From the NCBI RefSeq assembly GCF_009712475.1, contig NZ_VCJO01000002.1:496001-560000 (forward strand): a stretch of DNA of 64,000 nt, written 5' to 3'. This document shows positions 40,561 through 49,874 of this stretch, piece after piece. Under the pieces are notes generated by a model, which was given only the letters and a program-made list of their open reading frames with translations, made no database searches and was not told where the DNA came from. The position numbers and the translations under genes are program-made. The first letter of the stretch is position 1; the number at the start of each line of letters is the position of its first letter. The stretch comes from Micromonospora sp. CP22 (lineage in GTDB: Bacteria; Actinomycetota; Actinomycetes; Mycobacteriales; Micromonosporaceae).

Positions 40561-41517
40561 CTACTCGGCCGGTGGGGTGAACGTCGAGGTACGCGTCATG
40601 CCGGCCGCTCGCCCCTTGGCGGCGATCACGAGCGCCATCTTGCGGGACGCCTCGTCGATCATCTCGTCGCCGAGCATGACCGCACCCAGCCGGCCGCCCG
40701 CCTCGGAGGTGTAGTGCTGGTACGCGTCGAGGATCAGCTCGGCGTGGTCGTAGTCGGCCTGGGCGGGCGAGTACACCTCGTTCGCGGCGTCGATCTGGCC
40801 CGGGTGCAGCACCCACTTGCCGTCGAAGCCGAGCGCCGCGGACCGCTTCGCCACCTCACGGAACCCGTCGGTGTCCCGGATCTGTAGGAACGGGCCGTCG
40901 ATGGCCTGCTTGTCGTGCATCCGGGCGGCCATCAGGATGCGCATCAGGATGTAGTGGTACGGGTCGCCCGGGTAGTCGGGGATGAGGGCACCGACCGCCA
41001 ACGACTTCATGTTGATCGAGGCCATGAAGTCGGCCGGGCCGAAGATGATCGTCTCGACACGTGGCGACGCGGCGGCGATGGCGTCGACGTTGACCAGCCC
41101 GGCGGCGTTCTCGATCTGCGCCTCGATGCCGATCCGGCCGACCTCCAGACCGAGGGTCATCTCCAACTGGGTGAGGGTCATGTCCAGCCACTGCACCTGC
41201 GCCGCGTTCTGCACCTTCGGCAGCATCACGCAGTCGAGGTTGGCGCCCGCGCCCTCCACCACGTCGATGACGTCCCGGTAGGTCCATGCGGTGGTGAGGT
41301 CGTTGACCCGGACGACCCGGGTCTTGCCCGCCCAGTCACCCTCGTTGAGCGCCGCCACGATGTTCTTGCGGGCGTCCGGCTTGGCCAGCGGGGCGACCGC
41401 GTCCTCCAGATCGAGGAAGACCTGGTCGGCCGGAAGTCCCTGAGCCTTACCGAGCATCTTGACGCTCGACCCGGGCACGGCCAGACAGGACCGGCGGGGA
41501 CGCCCAACAACGGCCAT
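40561..41517 (-). CDS. HpcH/HpaI-family CoA-ester lyase, likely malyl-CoA lyase
   Basis: A 318-residue TIM-barrel lyase with SCLAVPGSSVKMLGKAQGLP, FLDLEDAVAPLAKPDAR, RVNDLTTAWTYRD, and the metal-binding EAQIENAAGLVNVDAIA. This matches the citrate-lyase-beta-like malyl-/beta-methylmalyl-CoA lyases (Mcl) that cleave to glyoxylate plus acetyl- or propionyl-CoA. ATG at 41517 with GGAAGGAG upstream. Together with the MaoC and acyl-CoA dehydrogenase genes it suggests the ethylmalonyl-CoA pathway. Confidence 0.88.
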   Translation of the reverse strand: MAVVGRPRRSCLAVPGSSVKMLGKAQGLPADQVFLDLEDAVAPLAKPDARKNIVAALNEGDWAGKTRVVRVNDLTTAWTYRDVIDVVEGAGANLDCVMLPKVQNAAQVQWLDMTLTQLEMTLGLEVGRIGIEAQIENAAGLVNVDAIAAASPRVETIIFGPADFMASINMKSLAVGALIPDYPGDPYHYILMRILMAARMHDKQAIDGPFLQIRDTDGFREVAKRSAALGFDGKWVLHPGQIDAANEVYSPAQADYDHAELILDAYQHYTSEAGGRLGAVMLGDEMIDEASRKMALVIAAKGRAAGMTRTSTFTPPAE

Positions 41518-41581
41518 CGACGGTGCTCCTTCCGGGTACGGCCGCTGCGCCGCCCCTGACTTAACGATCCCAAAGGTGATT

Positions 41582-41591
41582 GTGACGTCAC
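41582..41591. promoter_or_regulatory. GTGACGTCAC palindrome in a divergent promoter region
   Basis: A perfect 10-base palindrome lies in the 88-base gap between the divergent CoA-ester lyase (start 41517) and SDR (start 41606). It resembles the half-sites of CRP-type operators. A single short palindrome is weak evidence. Confidence 0.3.
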
Positions 41592-41605
41592 GGTAACCTC
41601 GTCGC

Positions 41606-42451
41606 GTGACCCCGGTGAATGGACCTGTGGAAGATGTCACTGGCCGCCGTCTGATCGTGATCACCGGAGCGAGTTCCGGCATCGGGTTGGCCGCCGCCTG
41701 CCACCTCTCCCGCCGGGGTGACCAGGTCGTCCTGGTCGGGCGCGACCCGGCCAGACTACGGGCCGCCGCCGACGAGGTACGCGAGACCTCCGGAGAGCGA
41801 CCCGAGGTGTTCCGCGCCGACTTCGCCGTCCTCGACGACGTCCGGCGGTTGGCCGAGCGGCTGCGCGCCGCGTACGACCAGATCGACGTGCTGGCCAACA
41901 ACGCGGGCGCCATCGCGCTCCAGCCGGTCACCACCGTCGACGGTTTCGAACTGTCCATCCAGGCCAACCACCTGGCGCCCTTCCTGCTCACCAACCTGCT
42001 CGTCGACCGGGTACGGCGGACGGTGGTGACCGCCTCCGGCGCGCACCGCAGCGGCGCCCTCGACCCGGACGACCTCAACGCGCCGTTGCGCCGTTACCGG
42101 GCACTGACCGCGTACGGCACCAGCAAGCAGGCGAACATCCTGTTCACCGCCGAGGCGGCCCGGAGGTGGCCGCAGCTCGACTCGTACTGTTTCCATCCCG
42201 GGGTGGTGCGGACCCGTTTCGGCAACGACAGTCGGCTGGTCGCCCTGGGCATGCGCCTGCTGCCGTTCCGCACCCCGGTCAAGGGGGCGCAGACGTTGGT
42301 GTGGCTGACCAACCAGGAGCGAACCCGGCTGAACAGCGGCGGTTACTACTTCGACTGCCGACCACGTCGCCCGTGGCCGAAAGCGGCCGATCCGCAACTC
42401 GCGGCACGGCTCTGGGCAGCCAGCGCCGCTGCCGTCGGTGTCCCGGCCTGA
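41606..42451 (+). CDS. Short-chain dehydrogenase/reductase, retinol-dehydrogenase-like
   Basis: A 281-residue SDR with IVITGASSGIGLAAACHLSR, NNAGAIALQ and TAYGTSKQANILFTAEA (YxxxK present), followed by the HPGVVRTRFG loop typical of the retinol dehydrogenase/WW-domain oxidoreductase subgroup. Substrate unknown. GTG at 41606; a later GTG at 41627 is also possible. Divergent from the CoA-ester lyase. Confidence 0.9.
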   Translation: MTPVNGPVEDVTGRRLIVITGASSGIGLAAACHLSRRGDQVVLVGRDPARLRAAADEVRETSGERPEVFRADFAVLDDVRRLAERLRAAYDQIDVLANNAGAIALQPVTTVDGFELSIQANHLAPFLLTNLLVDRVRRTVVTASGAHRSGALDPDDLNAPLRRYRALTAYGTSKQANILFTAEAARRWPQLDSYCFHPGVVRTRFGNDSRLVALGMRLLPFRTPVKGAQTLVWLTNQERTRLNSGGYYFDCRPRRPWPKAADPQLAARLWAASAAAVGVPA

Positions 42452-42541
42452 CGGGTCGTCCCGCGCCTGCGAGGCCGGTGAGAAGGTCAGTGAGGAGAAA
42501 CCGGATCGCCACGGTCGGTCGGCGTTGCGATACTGCGCGCC

Positions 42542-43255
42542 ATGACCGGCAGCGAAGACGCCGTCCTGCGGGTACTCGGCAAGGACGAGGAACTGACCAA
42601 CCGGCTGGACGCGGAGTTGACCGCCTTCAACCAGCAGGCCACCGGCGCCGCCGACGAGGCGGAGCTGTCCGTCCGGGTGACCGACGCCGACGGTGAACTC
42701 GTCGCCGGGTTGACCGGATGGAGCTGGGGCACCTGCGCCGGGATCAACATGGTCTGGGTCCGGGCGGACCGTCGCGGCCGAGGCTGGGGTGGCCGGTTGC
42801 TGGCGGCGGCCGAGCGGGAGGCCCGCCGTCGTGGCTGCACCGAGATCTCGGTCGCCTCCTTCTCGTTCCAGGCCCCGGGCTTCTACCGTCGGCACGGCTA
42901 CCTCGACACCGGCCGTCGGGAGGGCATCCCGGGCGGCCACGTCGACCACCAGTTCTGGAAGTCGTTGGTCACCGACACCGCCTCGGCGGTGCGCCTGGTC
43001 GCGTTGGTGGAGCTGCCCGACGTGGCGGCCGGGCGGCACTACGAGGACTCGGTGCTCGCCCTGCTGCCCCGCCACGGTGGTCGGCTGGAACGGCGACTGC
43101 GAACCGGCGACGGGCGTACCGAGGTGCACGTGATCCGGTTCGACACCCGGGCCGGCTACGCGGGCTACCTGGCCGATCCGGAGCGGATCGCGCTGCGGGC
43201 GGGCCTGGGCGAGGCCGCGCCGCAGACCCGGGTGCTGGAGGTGCACGAGGTGTGA
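42542..43255 (+). CDS. GNAT acetyltransferase fused to a DUF1330-like domain
   Basis: A 237-residue protein. Residues 1-145 are a GNAT domain with VWVRADRRGRGWGGRLLAAA as the acetyl-CoA loop and SFQAPGFYRRHGY near its end. Residues 150-237 (VRLVALVELPDVAAGRHYED, then EVHVIRFDTRAGYAGYLADP) resemble the ferredoxin-like DUF1330 fold. The fusion is unusual to me. ATG at 42542. Confidence 0.8.
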   Translation: MTGSEDAVLRVLGKDEELTNRLDAELTAFNQQATGAADEAELSVRVTDADGELVAGLTGWSWGTCAGINMVWVRADRRGRGWGGRLLAAAEREARRRGCTEISVASFSFQAPGFYRRHGYLDTGRREGIPGGHVDHQFWKSLVTDTASAVRLVALVELPDVAAGRHYEDSVLALLPRHGGRLERRLRTGDGRTEVHVIRFDTRAGYAGYLADPERIALRAGLGEAAPQTRVLEVHEV

Positions 43256-43269
43256 CGCTCGCGGGGGTG

Positions 43270-44232
43270 TCAGTCGCGGACCGGCGCGGCGTCCGCCGGC
43301 ACTGCGGTGGTGACCCGTGCCGTACGCCGAGCCGTGCGGGCGCTGGACAACACCACCACGGCGACGCCGACCAGCAGCAGCGCCAGGCCGGGCAGGGTCA
43401 CCGGGTCGGGCAACTGGCCCAGCCACGCCCAGCCGATCAACGCCGCGCCGGGCGCCTCCAGCAGGATCAGCACGCTGACCGTGGTGGCGGAGACCCGCCG
43501 CAGGGCGTAGCTGAACATCGAGTGGCCGAGCAACTGCGCCCCGCCGACCAGGGCGAGCACCGCCAGCCAGGTGCCGGTGTCGAAGCCACGCAACGGCACC
43601 CCGCCGACCAGGCAGACCACCAACAGGATCAGCCCGCACACCCCGTAGCAGATGGTGGTGTAGGTGGCGTTGCTGACGGTGACCCGGGCGCGTTCCCCCA
43701 GCGCGGTGTACACCGCCGCGAACAGGCCACCGGCCAGCGCCAGTAGGTCCCCGGTGAAGGCCTGGCCGGAAACCGTGAAGTCGGCCCCGGTCGCCAGCAC
43801 CGCCCCGACCACCGCCACCCCGATACCGGCCCAGACACCCGTCGGTAGCCGACGGCCCTGGGCACGGGCGATCAGGCCCTGCCAGACCGGTTGGGTGGCC
43901 ACCAGCGCCGTCGCCGCCGCCACCGAGGTGAGCTTCGTGCTCGGCATCCAGGCGGCGAAGTGGGCCGCCAACGCCGCCCCCGCCAGGACGCAGAACATGC
44001 CCTCGCGACGGCCGACGCGGCTGGTCAGGGAGCGGAACTCGGACCGGCGACGGGTCAGCGCGAACGGGCTGAGCACGGCCACCGCCAGCACGTTGCGCCA
44101 GAACGCGACCGCCAGGGCCGGTGCGGCGGCGAAGGCGATCAGCGGCGCGGATGACGACACGGCGAAGACGGCCACGGCCAGGGCCGCGCCGGTCATCAGG
44201 TCGAACGGCGGACGATGGGGTTCGGGGACCAC
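43270..44232 (-). CDS. EamA/DMT-family transporter
   Basis: A protein of about 320 residues with ten hydrophobic helices in two EamA repeats, e.g. ATQPVWQGLIARAQGRRLPT and the second repeat VLILLEAPGAALIGWAWLGQ. These carriers export amino acids or metabolites. Start uncertain: GTG at 44232, TTG at 44241 or ATG at 44196 are all possible. It is convergent with the GNAT gene and divergent from the HAD gene. Confidence 0.87.
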   Translation of the reverse strand: MVPEPHRPPFDLMTGAALAVAVFAVSSSAPLIAFAAAPALAVAFWRNVLAVAVLSPFALTRRRSEFRSLTSRVGRREGMFCVLAGAALAAHFAAWMPSTKLTSVAAATALVATQPVWQGLIARAQGRRLPTGVWAGIGVAVVGAVLATGADFTVSGQAFTGDLLALAGGLFAAVYTALGERARVTVSNATYTTICYGVCGLILLVVCLVGGVPLRGFDTGTWLAVLALVGGAQLLGHSMFSYALRRVSATTVSVLILLEAPGAALIGWAWLGQLPDPVTLPGLALLLVGVAVVVLSSARTARRTARVTTAVPADAAPVRD

Positions 44233-44345
44233 GAGGTGCAATCTTCACATGTCGCCGGGGCGGCACTGACCGTCAACGTTCGGTTACGATCAGGCGCGTC
44301 CTCCCCCGGGACTCCCCCCCTCATCCGCCGGAAGGCAGTTTCCCC

Positions 44346-45056
44346 ATGCCCAGGTTCCGCGCGGTGCTGTTCGACTTCTTCGGCACGTTGACCGGTCCGG
44401 TCCAGCGTGGCGCGGGCCACCTCAGCATCGCCGAGCTACTCGGCTGTCCACCGGACATCTTTCTCAAGGTGCTGGACAGCAGCTTCTACGACCGCGCCAG
44501 TGGGCGCTTCGGCAGCGTCGAGGCGTCCCTGCGCTGGGTGTGCGCGCAGGTCGGCGTACACCCTCCGGCGACGGCGTTGCGAGCCGCCGCCGCTGCCCGT
44601 CACCAGGCCATCCGCGCGGAGACCCGGCTACGGGACGAGGCCGTGCCGACCCTGCGGGCGCTGCGGCGTCGAGGGGTGCGGACCGGCGTGATCAGTGACT
44701 GTACGCACGAGTTGCCGCTCCTCCTGCCGGAGTTGGCGGTCGCCCGGCTGCTCGACGTCCAGGTGTTCTCCGTCCAGGTGGGGCGGTGCAAGCCGGACAC
44801 CGCCCTCTACCTGGACGCCTGCGCGCGGCTCGGCCTGTCACCGCAGGACTGCCTCTACGTGGGTGACGGCGGCAGCCAGGAGCTGACCGGCGCGCAGCGG
44901 ACCGGCATGAGCGCTGCCCGGCTGGCCGCACCCGACCTCGTCGACCACCTGGTGTTCAACCTCGACGTCGAGTGGGTCGGCCGGACGCTGGCGTCCCTGA
45001 GCGAGGTGGTCGACCTGGTCGACGGGGTACCCAGCCCGGTGGGTGCGCTGCGGTAG
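44346..45056 (+). CDS. HAD-superfamily hydrolase
   Basis: A 236-residue HAD phosphatase with motif I DFFGTLTGP (nucleophile Asp near residue 10), motif II VISDCTHELP, motif III Lys in VGRCKPDTALY and motif IV YVGDGGSQELTGA. Cap type C1. Substrate unknown. ATG at 44346; the upstream open frame is a shadow of the EamA gene. Confidence 0.92.
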   Translation: MPRFRAVLFDFFGTLTGPVQRGAGHLSIAELLGCPPDIFLKVLDSSFYDRASGRFGSVEASLRWVCAQVGVHPPATALRAAAAARHQAIRAETRLRDEAVPTLRALRRRGVRTGVISDCTHELPLLLPELAVARLLDVQVFSVQVGRCKPDTALYLDACARLGLSPQDCLYVGDGGSQELTGAQRTGMSAARLAAPDLVDHLVFNLDVEWVGRTLASLSEVVDLVDGVPSPVGALR

Positions 45057-45079
45057 CCGCGCCCGACGGCCACGGCGGG

Positions 45080-45586
45080 TCAGCGACGGCGGACGCGGTG
45101 CAGCCGGAACGGCCGACGGGTGGCCCGCGCGGCCGGCGTCGGCCGGGGTGGCTCGGCCAGCGAGTCGGCCGGCAGGTCGGCACCGCGCACCGACTCACCG
45201 GCCGGTGCGAGCCGCACCAGGGCACAGCCGTCGGCCGCCCAACGGGCGACGAGTTCAGCGGTCGGTCCGGGCGCGTTCAGTCGCTTGGCCCCCACCAGCG
45301 GGGCGAGCGTCTCCCACTGCTCCGTGCCCGGGGCCACCCGGCTGACCCGTGCCGGCCAGGTGATGATCCGGCCACCGTGGTCGCCGCGGAGTGTCACCTG
45401 GGCCTCGTCGGCCTCGGCCAACCCCGGCGCGGACTGCTCGCCGGGGCCGCTGACCACGAACAGCGCCGCTTCCAGGGGTACGCACCACAGGGCCAGCGGC
45501 GGACGGTCGCCCACCGCGACCCAGGCCACTGAAGCCTTCTTCATCGCCTCGTCGACCAGCGGGTGGTTCTCGCGTTCGTCGGTCAC
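45080..45586 (-). CDS. Conserved hypothetical protein, split-barrel-like
   Basis: A 168-residue protein starting MTDERENHPLVDEAMKKASV, with ALWCVPLEAALFVVSGPGEQ and VTLRGDHGGRIITWPARVSR. The beta-rich pattern recalls pyridoxamine-phosphate-oxidase-like FMN split barrels, which I cannot confirm. The C-terminal 20 residues are Arg-rich. GTG at 45586. It lies upstream of PhzF on the opposite side of a 40-base gap, same strand, so it may follow phzF in one transcript. Confidence 0.65.
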   Translation of the reverse strand: MTDERENHPLVDEAMKKASVAWVAVGDRPPLALWCVPLEAALFVVSGPGEQSAPGLAEADEAQVTLRGDHGGRIITWPARVSRVAPGTEQWETLAPLVGAKRLNAPGPTAELVARWAADGCALVRLAPAGESVRGADLPADSLAEPPRPTPAARATRRPFRLHRVRRR

Positions 45587-45626
45587 CGCGGCATCCTCTC
45601 GTATCCGGGCTGGTCCACGTCGGTGC

Positions 45627-46496
45627 TCAGCCGACGAACGGCGGGACGAGGATCTCTCCCCGCGCCACCGGCATCACCTGACCTGCGACGCTCGTGCCCA
45701 CCGCCATCCCACCGGCTGCGGTCACCGTGCAGGCCAGCGAGGACGGCCGGCCCATCTCGACGCCCTGCCGGACGGTGTACGACGATCGTCCCTCGCCCGG
45801 CAACAGGCCGCTGGCGACCAGCCACACGCCGAGGCCGAGCGCGGCCGACCCGGTCGCCGGATCCTCGGGCACGCCGAGACCGGGGACGAAGACCCGGGCG
45901 TACGCGGTTTGGGTGGCGGCGTTCCAGGAGAAGACGCTGACATGCTCGATGCCGTACCGTCCTGCCGCGACCGGGTTCACCTGTGCCCGGGCGAGGGCGT
46001 CGGGGCGTACCGGCAGGAACGGGAACTCCAGACCGCAGCCGGCGACCCGGGGTGCCGGGCCGAGATGGTCCTCGGCGCCGAGCCCGGCCATCTCCAGCAG
46101 CGGCTCCGGCTCCAGTTCCGGCCCGAGGGTGGGGCTGCCGCCGGTCAGCGTGGCGGAACCGTCGCCGACCTCGATCGGCAGCACCCCGGCACCGCACTCC
46201 TGAGTGACCTGCCCCACCGGGAACAGGCCCCGGCGAGCGGCGGTGACCGCGGCGCCGACGCTGGGGTGCCCGGCGAACGGCAGCTCGTCGACCGGCGTGA
46301 AGATCCGGGCCCGGTAGGTGGCCCCGGCCTGGGTGGCGGGCAGTACGAAGACCGTCTCCGAGAGGTTGAACTCGCGCGCCAGAGCCTGCATCTGGTCGGT
46401 GGCCAGTCCTTCGGCGCCGAAGACCACCGCGAGCGGGTTCCCGGCGTACGGACGGTCGGTGAAGACGTCCACGATCTCGTAAGCCAAGGTCGACAT
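45627..46496 (-). CDS. PhzF-family isomerase
   Basis: A 289-residue PhzF fold protein with EIVDVFTDRPYAGNPLAVVF, the catalytic-Glu segment EFNLSETVFVLP, IFTPVDELPFAGHPSVGAA and the second-half VPEDPATGSAALGLGVWL. Family members isomerise trans-2,3-dihydro-3-hydroxyanthranilate in phenazine synthesis, but most, like YddE, have unknown substrates, and no phenazine genes are nearby. ATG at 46496. Confidence 0.93.
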   Translation of the reverse strand: MSTLAYEIVDVFTDRPYAGNPLAVVFGAEGLATDQMQALAREFNLSETVFVLPATQAGATYRARIFTPVDELPFAGHPSVGAAVTAARRGLFPVGQVTQECGAGVLPIEVGDGSATLTGGSPTLGPELEPEPLLEMAGLGAEDHLGPAPRVAGCGLEFPFLPVRPDALARAQVNPVAAGRYGIEHVSVFSWNAATQTAYARVFVPGLGVPEDPATGSAALGLGVWLVASGLLPGEGRSSYTVRQGVEMGRPSSLACTVTAAGGMAVGTSVAGQVMPVARGEILVPPFVG

Positions 46497-46676
46497 GTTG
46501 ATAGACACTAGGCCCTCGAAGCGTCCATCGGGGCCACTGGCCGGCAGTGCCGATCCTGTGCCGTGGCGGGCCGGGTCACCGGCCGACGCCATCACGCTCC
46601 CCCGCCGGCCCAGCCCTGGCCGGAGGCTCGCCACGACTCGGGCCGGTGCGCCGACCTACCCCCTAGGCTGGTGCTC

Positions 46677-47987
46677 GTGAGCACGCCGTCCCGGGTCTAC
46701 ATCGCCCGCCTCGCCGGAGTCGCCGTCTTCGACCCCAACGGTGACCAGGTCGGCCGGGTACGCGACGCGGTGGCCCGGCTGCGCGCGAGCCAACGACCGC
46801 CCGAGGTGGTGGGGCTGGTCGCGGAGATGCCGATGCGCCGCCGGATCTTCCTCTCCATCAACCGGATCACCTCGATCGACGCTGACGCGATCGTGCTGGG
46901 CAGCGGCACGTTGAACCTGCGCCGGTTCGAGAAACGCCCGAACGAGTTGCTCGTCCTCCAGGAGCTGCTGGACCGGCGGGTGCAGATCGCCCCGGAGGGC
47001 CGTACCGCGTCAGTGGTCGACGTGGCGATGGAGTGCAGTCGCACCGGCGAGTGGTCGCTGACCCGGGTGGCGGTACGCGAACAGACCGGCCGACTGGCGC
47101 GCCGGGGTCACCTGCGCCAGGTCGAGTGGAACCAGGTAGGCGGGCTCAGCGGGGTGGCGGAGACCCGGGGCACCGCCAACCTGCTGGCCGTGCTGGAGGA
47201 ACTGCGTCCGGCCGACCTGGCCAACGCGCTCCAGGACCTGCCCGACGCCCGGCGCAACGAGGTCGCGGCGGCCTTGGACGACCAGCGGCTCGCCGACGTG
47301 CTCAGCGAGCTGCCCGAGCACGACCAGGTGGAGATCCTCGCCGCGCTGGACCGCGAGCGGGCCGCCGACATCCTGGAGGAGATGGAGCCGGACGACGCCG
47401 CCGACCTGCTCGGTGAGCTGTCGCCGCCGGAGCAGGACGTGCTGCTCGACCTGATGGAGCCGGACGAGGCCGATTCGGTGCGGCAGCTGCTGAAGTACAC
47501 GCCGGGTACGGCGGGCAGCGTGATGACTTCCGAACCGGTCATCCTGCCCCCGGACGCGACGGTGGCCGAGGCGTTGGCCCGGATCCGGGAGCCGCAACTC
47601 TCCCCGGCGGTGGCCGCGCAGGTGTTCGTGGCCCGGGCACCGATGGCCACCCCCACCGGCCGCTATCTGGGCATGGTGCACTTCCAGCGGCTGCTTCGCG
47701 AGCCACCGGCCGATCTGCTCGGTGGTGTGGTGGTCAACGACATCGACCCGCTGAGCCCGACCACCCCGCTGCCGGAGATCACCCGTCGGATGGCCACCTA
47801 CGATCTGGTGGCCATGCCGGTGATCGACCGGAACAACCGGCTGGTGGGCGCGGTCACCGTCGACGACGTGCTGGATCATTCGCTGCCACGGGACTGGCGG
47901 GACCGCAACGCGGTGATGAGTGGCCACCACAACGGGGCGACGACGTCGACCGCTCCGGACCCGGCGATGGACGGTGACCATGACTGA
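46677..47987 (+). CDS. MgtE N-terminal and CBS-domain protein
   Basis: A 436-residue cytoplasmic protein: an N-terminal PRC-barrel-like segment (residues 1-150), the superhelical MgtE_N domain (LRPADLANALQDLPDARRNE, AADILEEMEPDDAADLLGEL), and two CBS domains (GSVMTSEPVI, MPVIDRNNRLVGAVTVDDVL). It lacks the membrane domain of MgtE magnesium channels. GTG at 46677. The DUF1003 gene starts 8 bases before its stop, so they are coupled; the mycobacterial pair Rv1232c/Rv1234 is analogous. Confidence 0.88.
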   Translation: MSTPSRVYIARLAGVAVFDPNGDQVGRVRDAVARLRASQRPPEVVGLVAEMPMRRRIFLSINRITSIDADAIVLGSGTLNLRRFEKRPNELLVLQELLDRRVQIAPEGRTASVVDVAMECSRTGEWSLTRVAVREQTGRLARRGHLRQVEWNQVGGLSGVAETRGTANLLAVLEELRPADLANALQDLPDARRNEVAAALDDQRLADVLSELPEHDQVEILAALDRERAADILEEMEPDDAADLLGELSPPEQDVLLDLMEPDEADSVRQLLKYTPGTAGSVMTSEPVILPPDATVAEALARIREPQLSPAVAAQVFVARAPMATPTGRYLGMVHFQRLLREPPADLLGGVVVNDIDPLSPTTPLPEITRRMATYDLVAMPVIDRNNRLVGAVTVDDVLDHSLPRDWRDRNAVMSGHHNGATTSTAPDPAMDGDHD

Positions 47988-48606
47988 GCAACGGCGCGCG
48001 GAACGGTTGGACCTGCCACGGGAGCCGCGAGGTCTGAAGCTGCCCCGGGTGGATCAGGAGACGTTCGGACGCTGGGCCGAGGGCATCGCCCGTGGCATGG
48101 GTACGGCGAACTTCATCGTCTACATGACGCTGGTGATCACCGCCTGGTTCCTCTGGAACACCCTCGCTCCGGCGGGCCTGCGCTTCGACCCGTACACCTT
48201 CACCTTCCTCACCCTGGTGCTCTCCATCCAGGCGTCCTACGCCGCGCCGCTGATCCTGCTGGCGCAGAACCGCCAGGCCGACCGCGACCGGGTGGCGTTG
48301 GACGAGGATCGCCGCCGGGCCACCATGCAGAAGGCGGACACCGAGTACCTGGCCCGGGAGATCGCCGCGTTGCGGATCGCGCTGGGCGAGGTGGCCACCC
48401 GGGACTTCGTCCGCTCCGAGTTGTCCCGGCTGGCCGAGGAGTTGGACGAGGCGGCGCAGCGGCGACAGCGGCTGGAGCGTCGGCACCGGGACGATCCGGT
48501 CCGCACCGGCGGTGACGGGTTGGACGAGCCCCGCGACGAGCTGGACGGCGACTCCCCGGGTGACGGTCGTCACGACACCGCCTCGACCCGTCGGCCGGAG
48601 AGCTGA
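47980..48606 (+). CDS. DUF1003 membrane protein
   Basis: A 208-residue protein with two membrane helices (TANFIVYMTLVITAWFLWNT, FLTLVLSIQASYAAPLILLA) and the DUF1003 signature QNRQADRDRVALDEDRR, followed by a coiled-coil and an acidic tail. ATG at 47980 overlaps the MgtE_N/CBS gene by 8 bases; a GTG at 47974 is an alternative. Together they probably sense or transport magnesium or related ions, as inferred from MgtE homology. Confidence 0.9.
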   Translation: MTEQRRAERLDLPREPRGLKLPRVDQETFGRWAEGIARGMGTANFIVYMTLVITAWFLWNTLAPAGLRFDPYTFTFLTLVLSIQASYAAPLILLAQNRQADRDRVALDEDRRRATMQKADTEYLAREIAALRIALGEVATRDFVRSELSRLAEELDEAAQRRQRLERRHRDDPVRTGGDGLDEPRDELDGDSPGDGRHDTASTRRPES

Positions 48607-48671
48607 TCGACTCGCTCACACCGCTGTGACCGGCACCGGTGGCGGTTCACCGCCGACGTAGCATTGCGGGC

Positions 48672-49820
48672 ATGTCAGCTCCCGTCAGCACCGTCAACGA
48701 CGCCGTCATGGCCGCCCTGGCCACCGTCAACGACCCGGAGATCCGCCGGCCGATCACCGAACTCGGCATGGTGCGCTCCGCCGAGGTCGGTGAGGACGGT
48801 GTGGTCCGGGTCGAGTTGCTGCTGACCGTCGCCGGCTGCCCGCTGAAGGACAAGCTCCGCTCGGACATCACCGCCGCCGTTGGCGCGGTGCCCGGGGTCA
48901 GCGGCGTGGAGATCGAGTTCGGGGTGATGAGCACCGAGCAGCGCCAGCAACTCCAGGCGAAGCTGCGCGGTGGGGGTGCGACCGCGGAGCCGGTGATCCC
49001 GTTCGCCCAGCCCGGCTCCCGCACCCGGGTGTACGCGGTGGCCAGCGGCAAGGGCGGGGTCGGCAAGTCCAGCGTGACGGTCAACCTGGCGGCGGCGCTG
49101 GCTGCGCGGGGCCTGTCGGTCGGCGTGGTGGACGCGGACATCTACGGACACTCCGTGCCCCGGATGCTCGGTGCGGACGGCCGCCCCACCCGGGTCGAGG
49201 ACATGATCATGCCGCCGCAGTCGCACGGCGTGAAGGTCATCTCGATCGGGATGTTCACCGACGGCAACGCCGCCGTGGTGTGGCGCGGCCCGATGCTGCA
49301 CCGCGCGTTGCAGCAGTTCCTCGCCGACGTCTACTGGGGCGACCTGGACGTCCTCCTGCTCGACCTGCCCCCGGGCACCGGTGACGTGGCGATCTCCCTG
49401 GCCCAGTTGCTGCCGAACGCCGAGATCCTGGTGGTCACCACCCCCCAGGCAGCCGCCGCCGAGGTGGCCGAGCGGGCCGGCGCGATCGCCCTGCAAACCC
49501 ACCAGCGGGTGGTCGGCGTGATCGAGAACATGTCGTGGCTGGAGCTGCCGGACGGCTCCCGGATGGAGATCTTCGGCGCCGGTGGTGGTCAGACCGTGGC
49601 GGACTCGCTGACGCAGGCGATCGGCGCACAGGTGCCGATGCTGGGCCAGGTGCCGCTGGACACCCGGGTCCGGGAGGCGGGCGACGAGGGCAACCCGATC
49701 GTGCTCGCCGCGCCGGACTCCCCGGCGGCGAAGGCGCTGGGTCAGGTGGCCGACCGGCTCGCGCTGCGCCGCGAGTCGCTGCTCGGCAAGCCGCTGGGCC
49801 TCAAGCCCGCCGGGCGCTGA
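48672..49820 (+). CDS. mrp: Mrp/NBP35-family Fe-S cluster carrier ATPase
   Basis: A 382-residue P-loop protein. Residues 1-95 form the DUF59/MIP18-like domain (DPEIRRPITELGMV, VAGCPLKD); then the deviant Walker A SGKGGVGKSSVTVNLA and VVDADIYGHSVPRML, LLLDLPPGTGDVAISLAQ. Some members carry a CxxC for cluster binding; none is seen here at the usual C-terminal place. ATG at 48672. Its neighbour tatB is convergent. Confidence 0.93.
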   Translation: MSAPVSTVNDAVMAALATVNDPEIRRPITELGMVRSAEVGEDGVVRVELLLTVAGCPLKDKLRSDITAAVGAVPGVSGVEIEFGVMSTEQRQQLQAKLRGGGATAEPVIPFAQPGSRTRVYAVASGKGGVGKSSVTVNLAAALAARGLSVGVVDADIYGHSVPRMLGADGRPTRVEDMIMPPQSHGVKVISIGMFTDGNAAVVWRGPMLHRALQQFLADVYWGDLDVLLLDLPPGTGDVAISLAQLLPNAEILVVTTPQAAAAEVAERAGAIALQTHQRVVGVIENMSWLELPDGSRMEIFGAGGGQTVADSLTQAIGAQVPMLGQVPLDTRVREAGDEGNPIVLAAPDSPAAKALGQVADRLALRRESLLGKPLGLKPAGR

Positions 49821-49874
49821 GCCGGGCGGTCACCGCGACAACCTGGCCACCTCGGCCGTTGATGCGGCCGGGTG

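Noticed and set aside
41756-44266. 836-codon minus-strand open frame
   Set aside because: It spans an SDR, a GNAT and an EamA gene in wrong frames; no ribosome site or domain.
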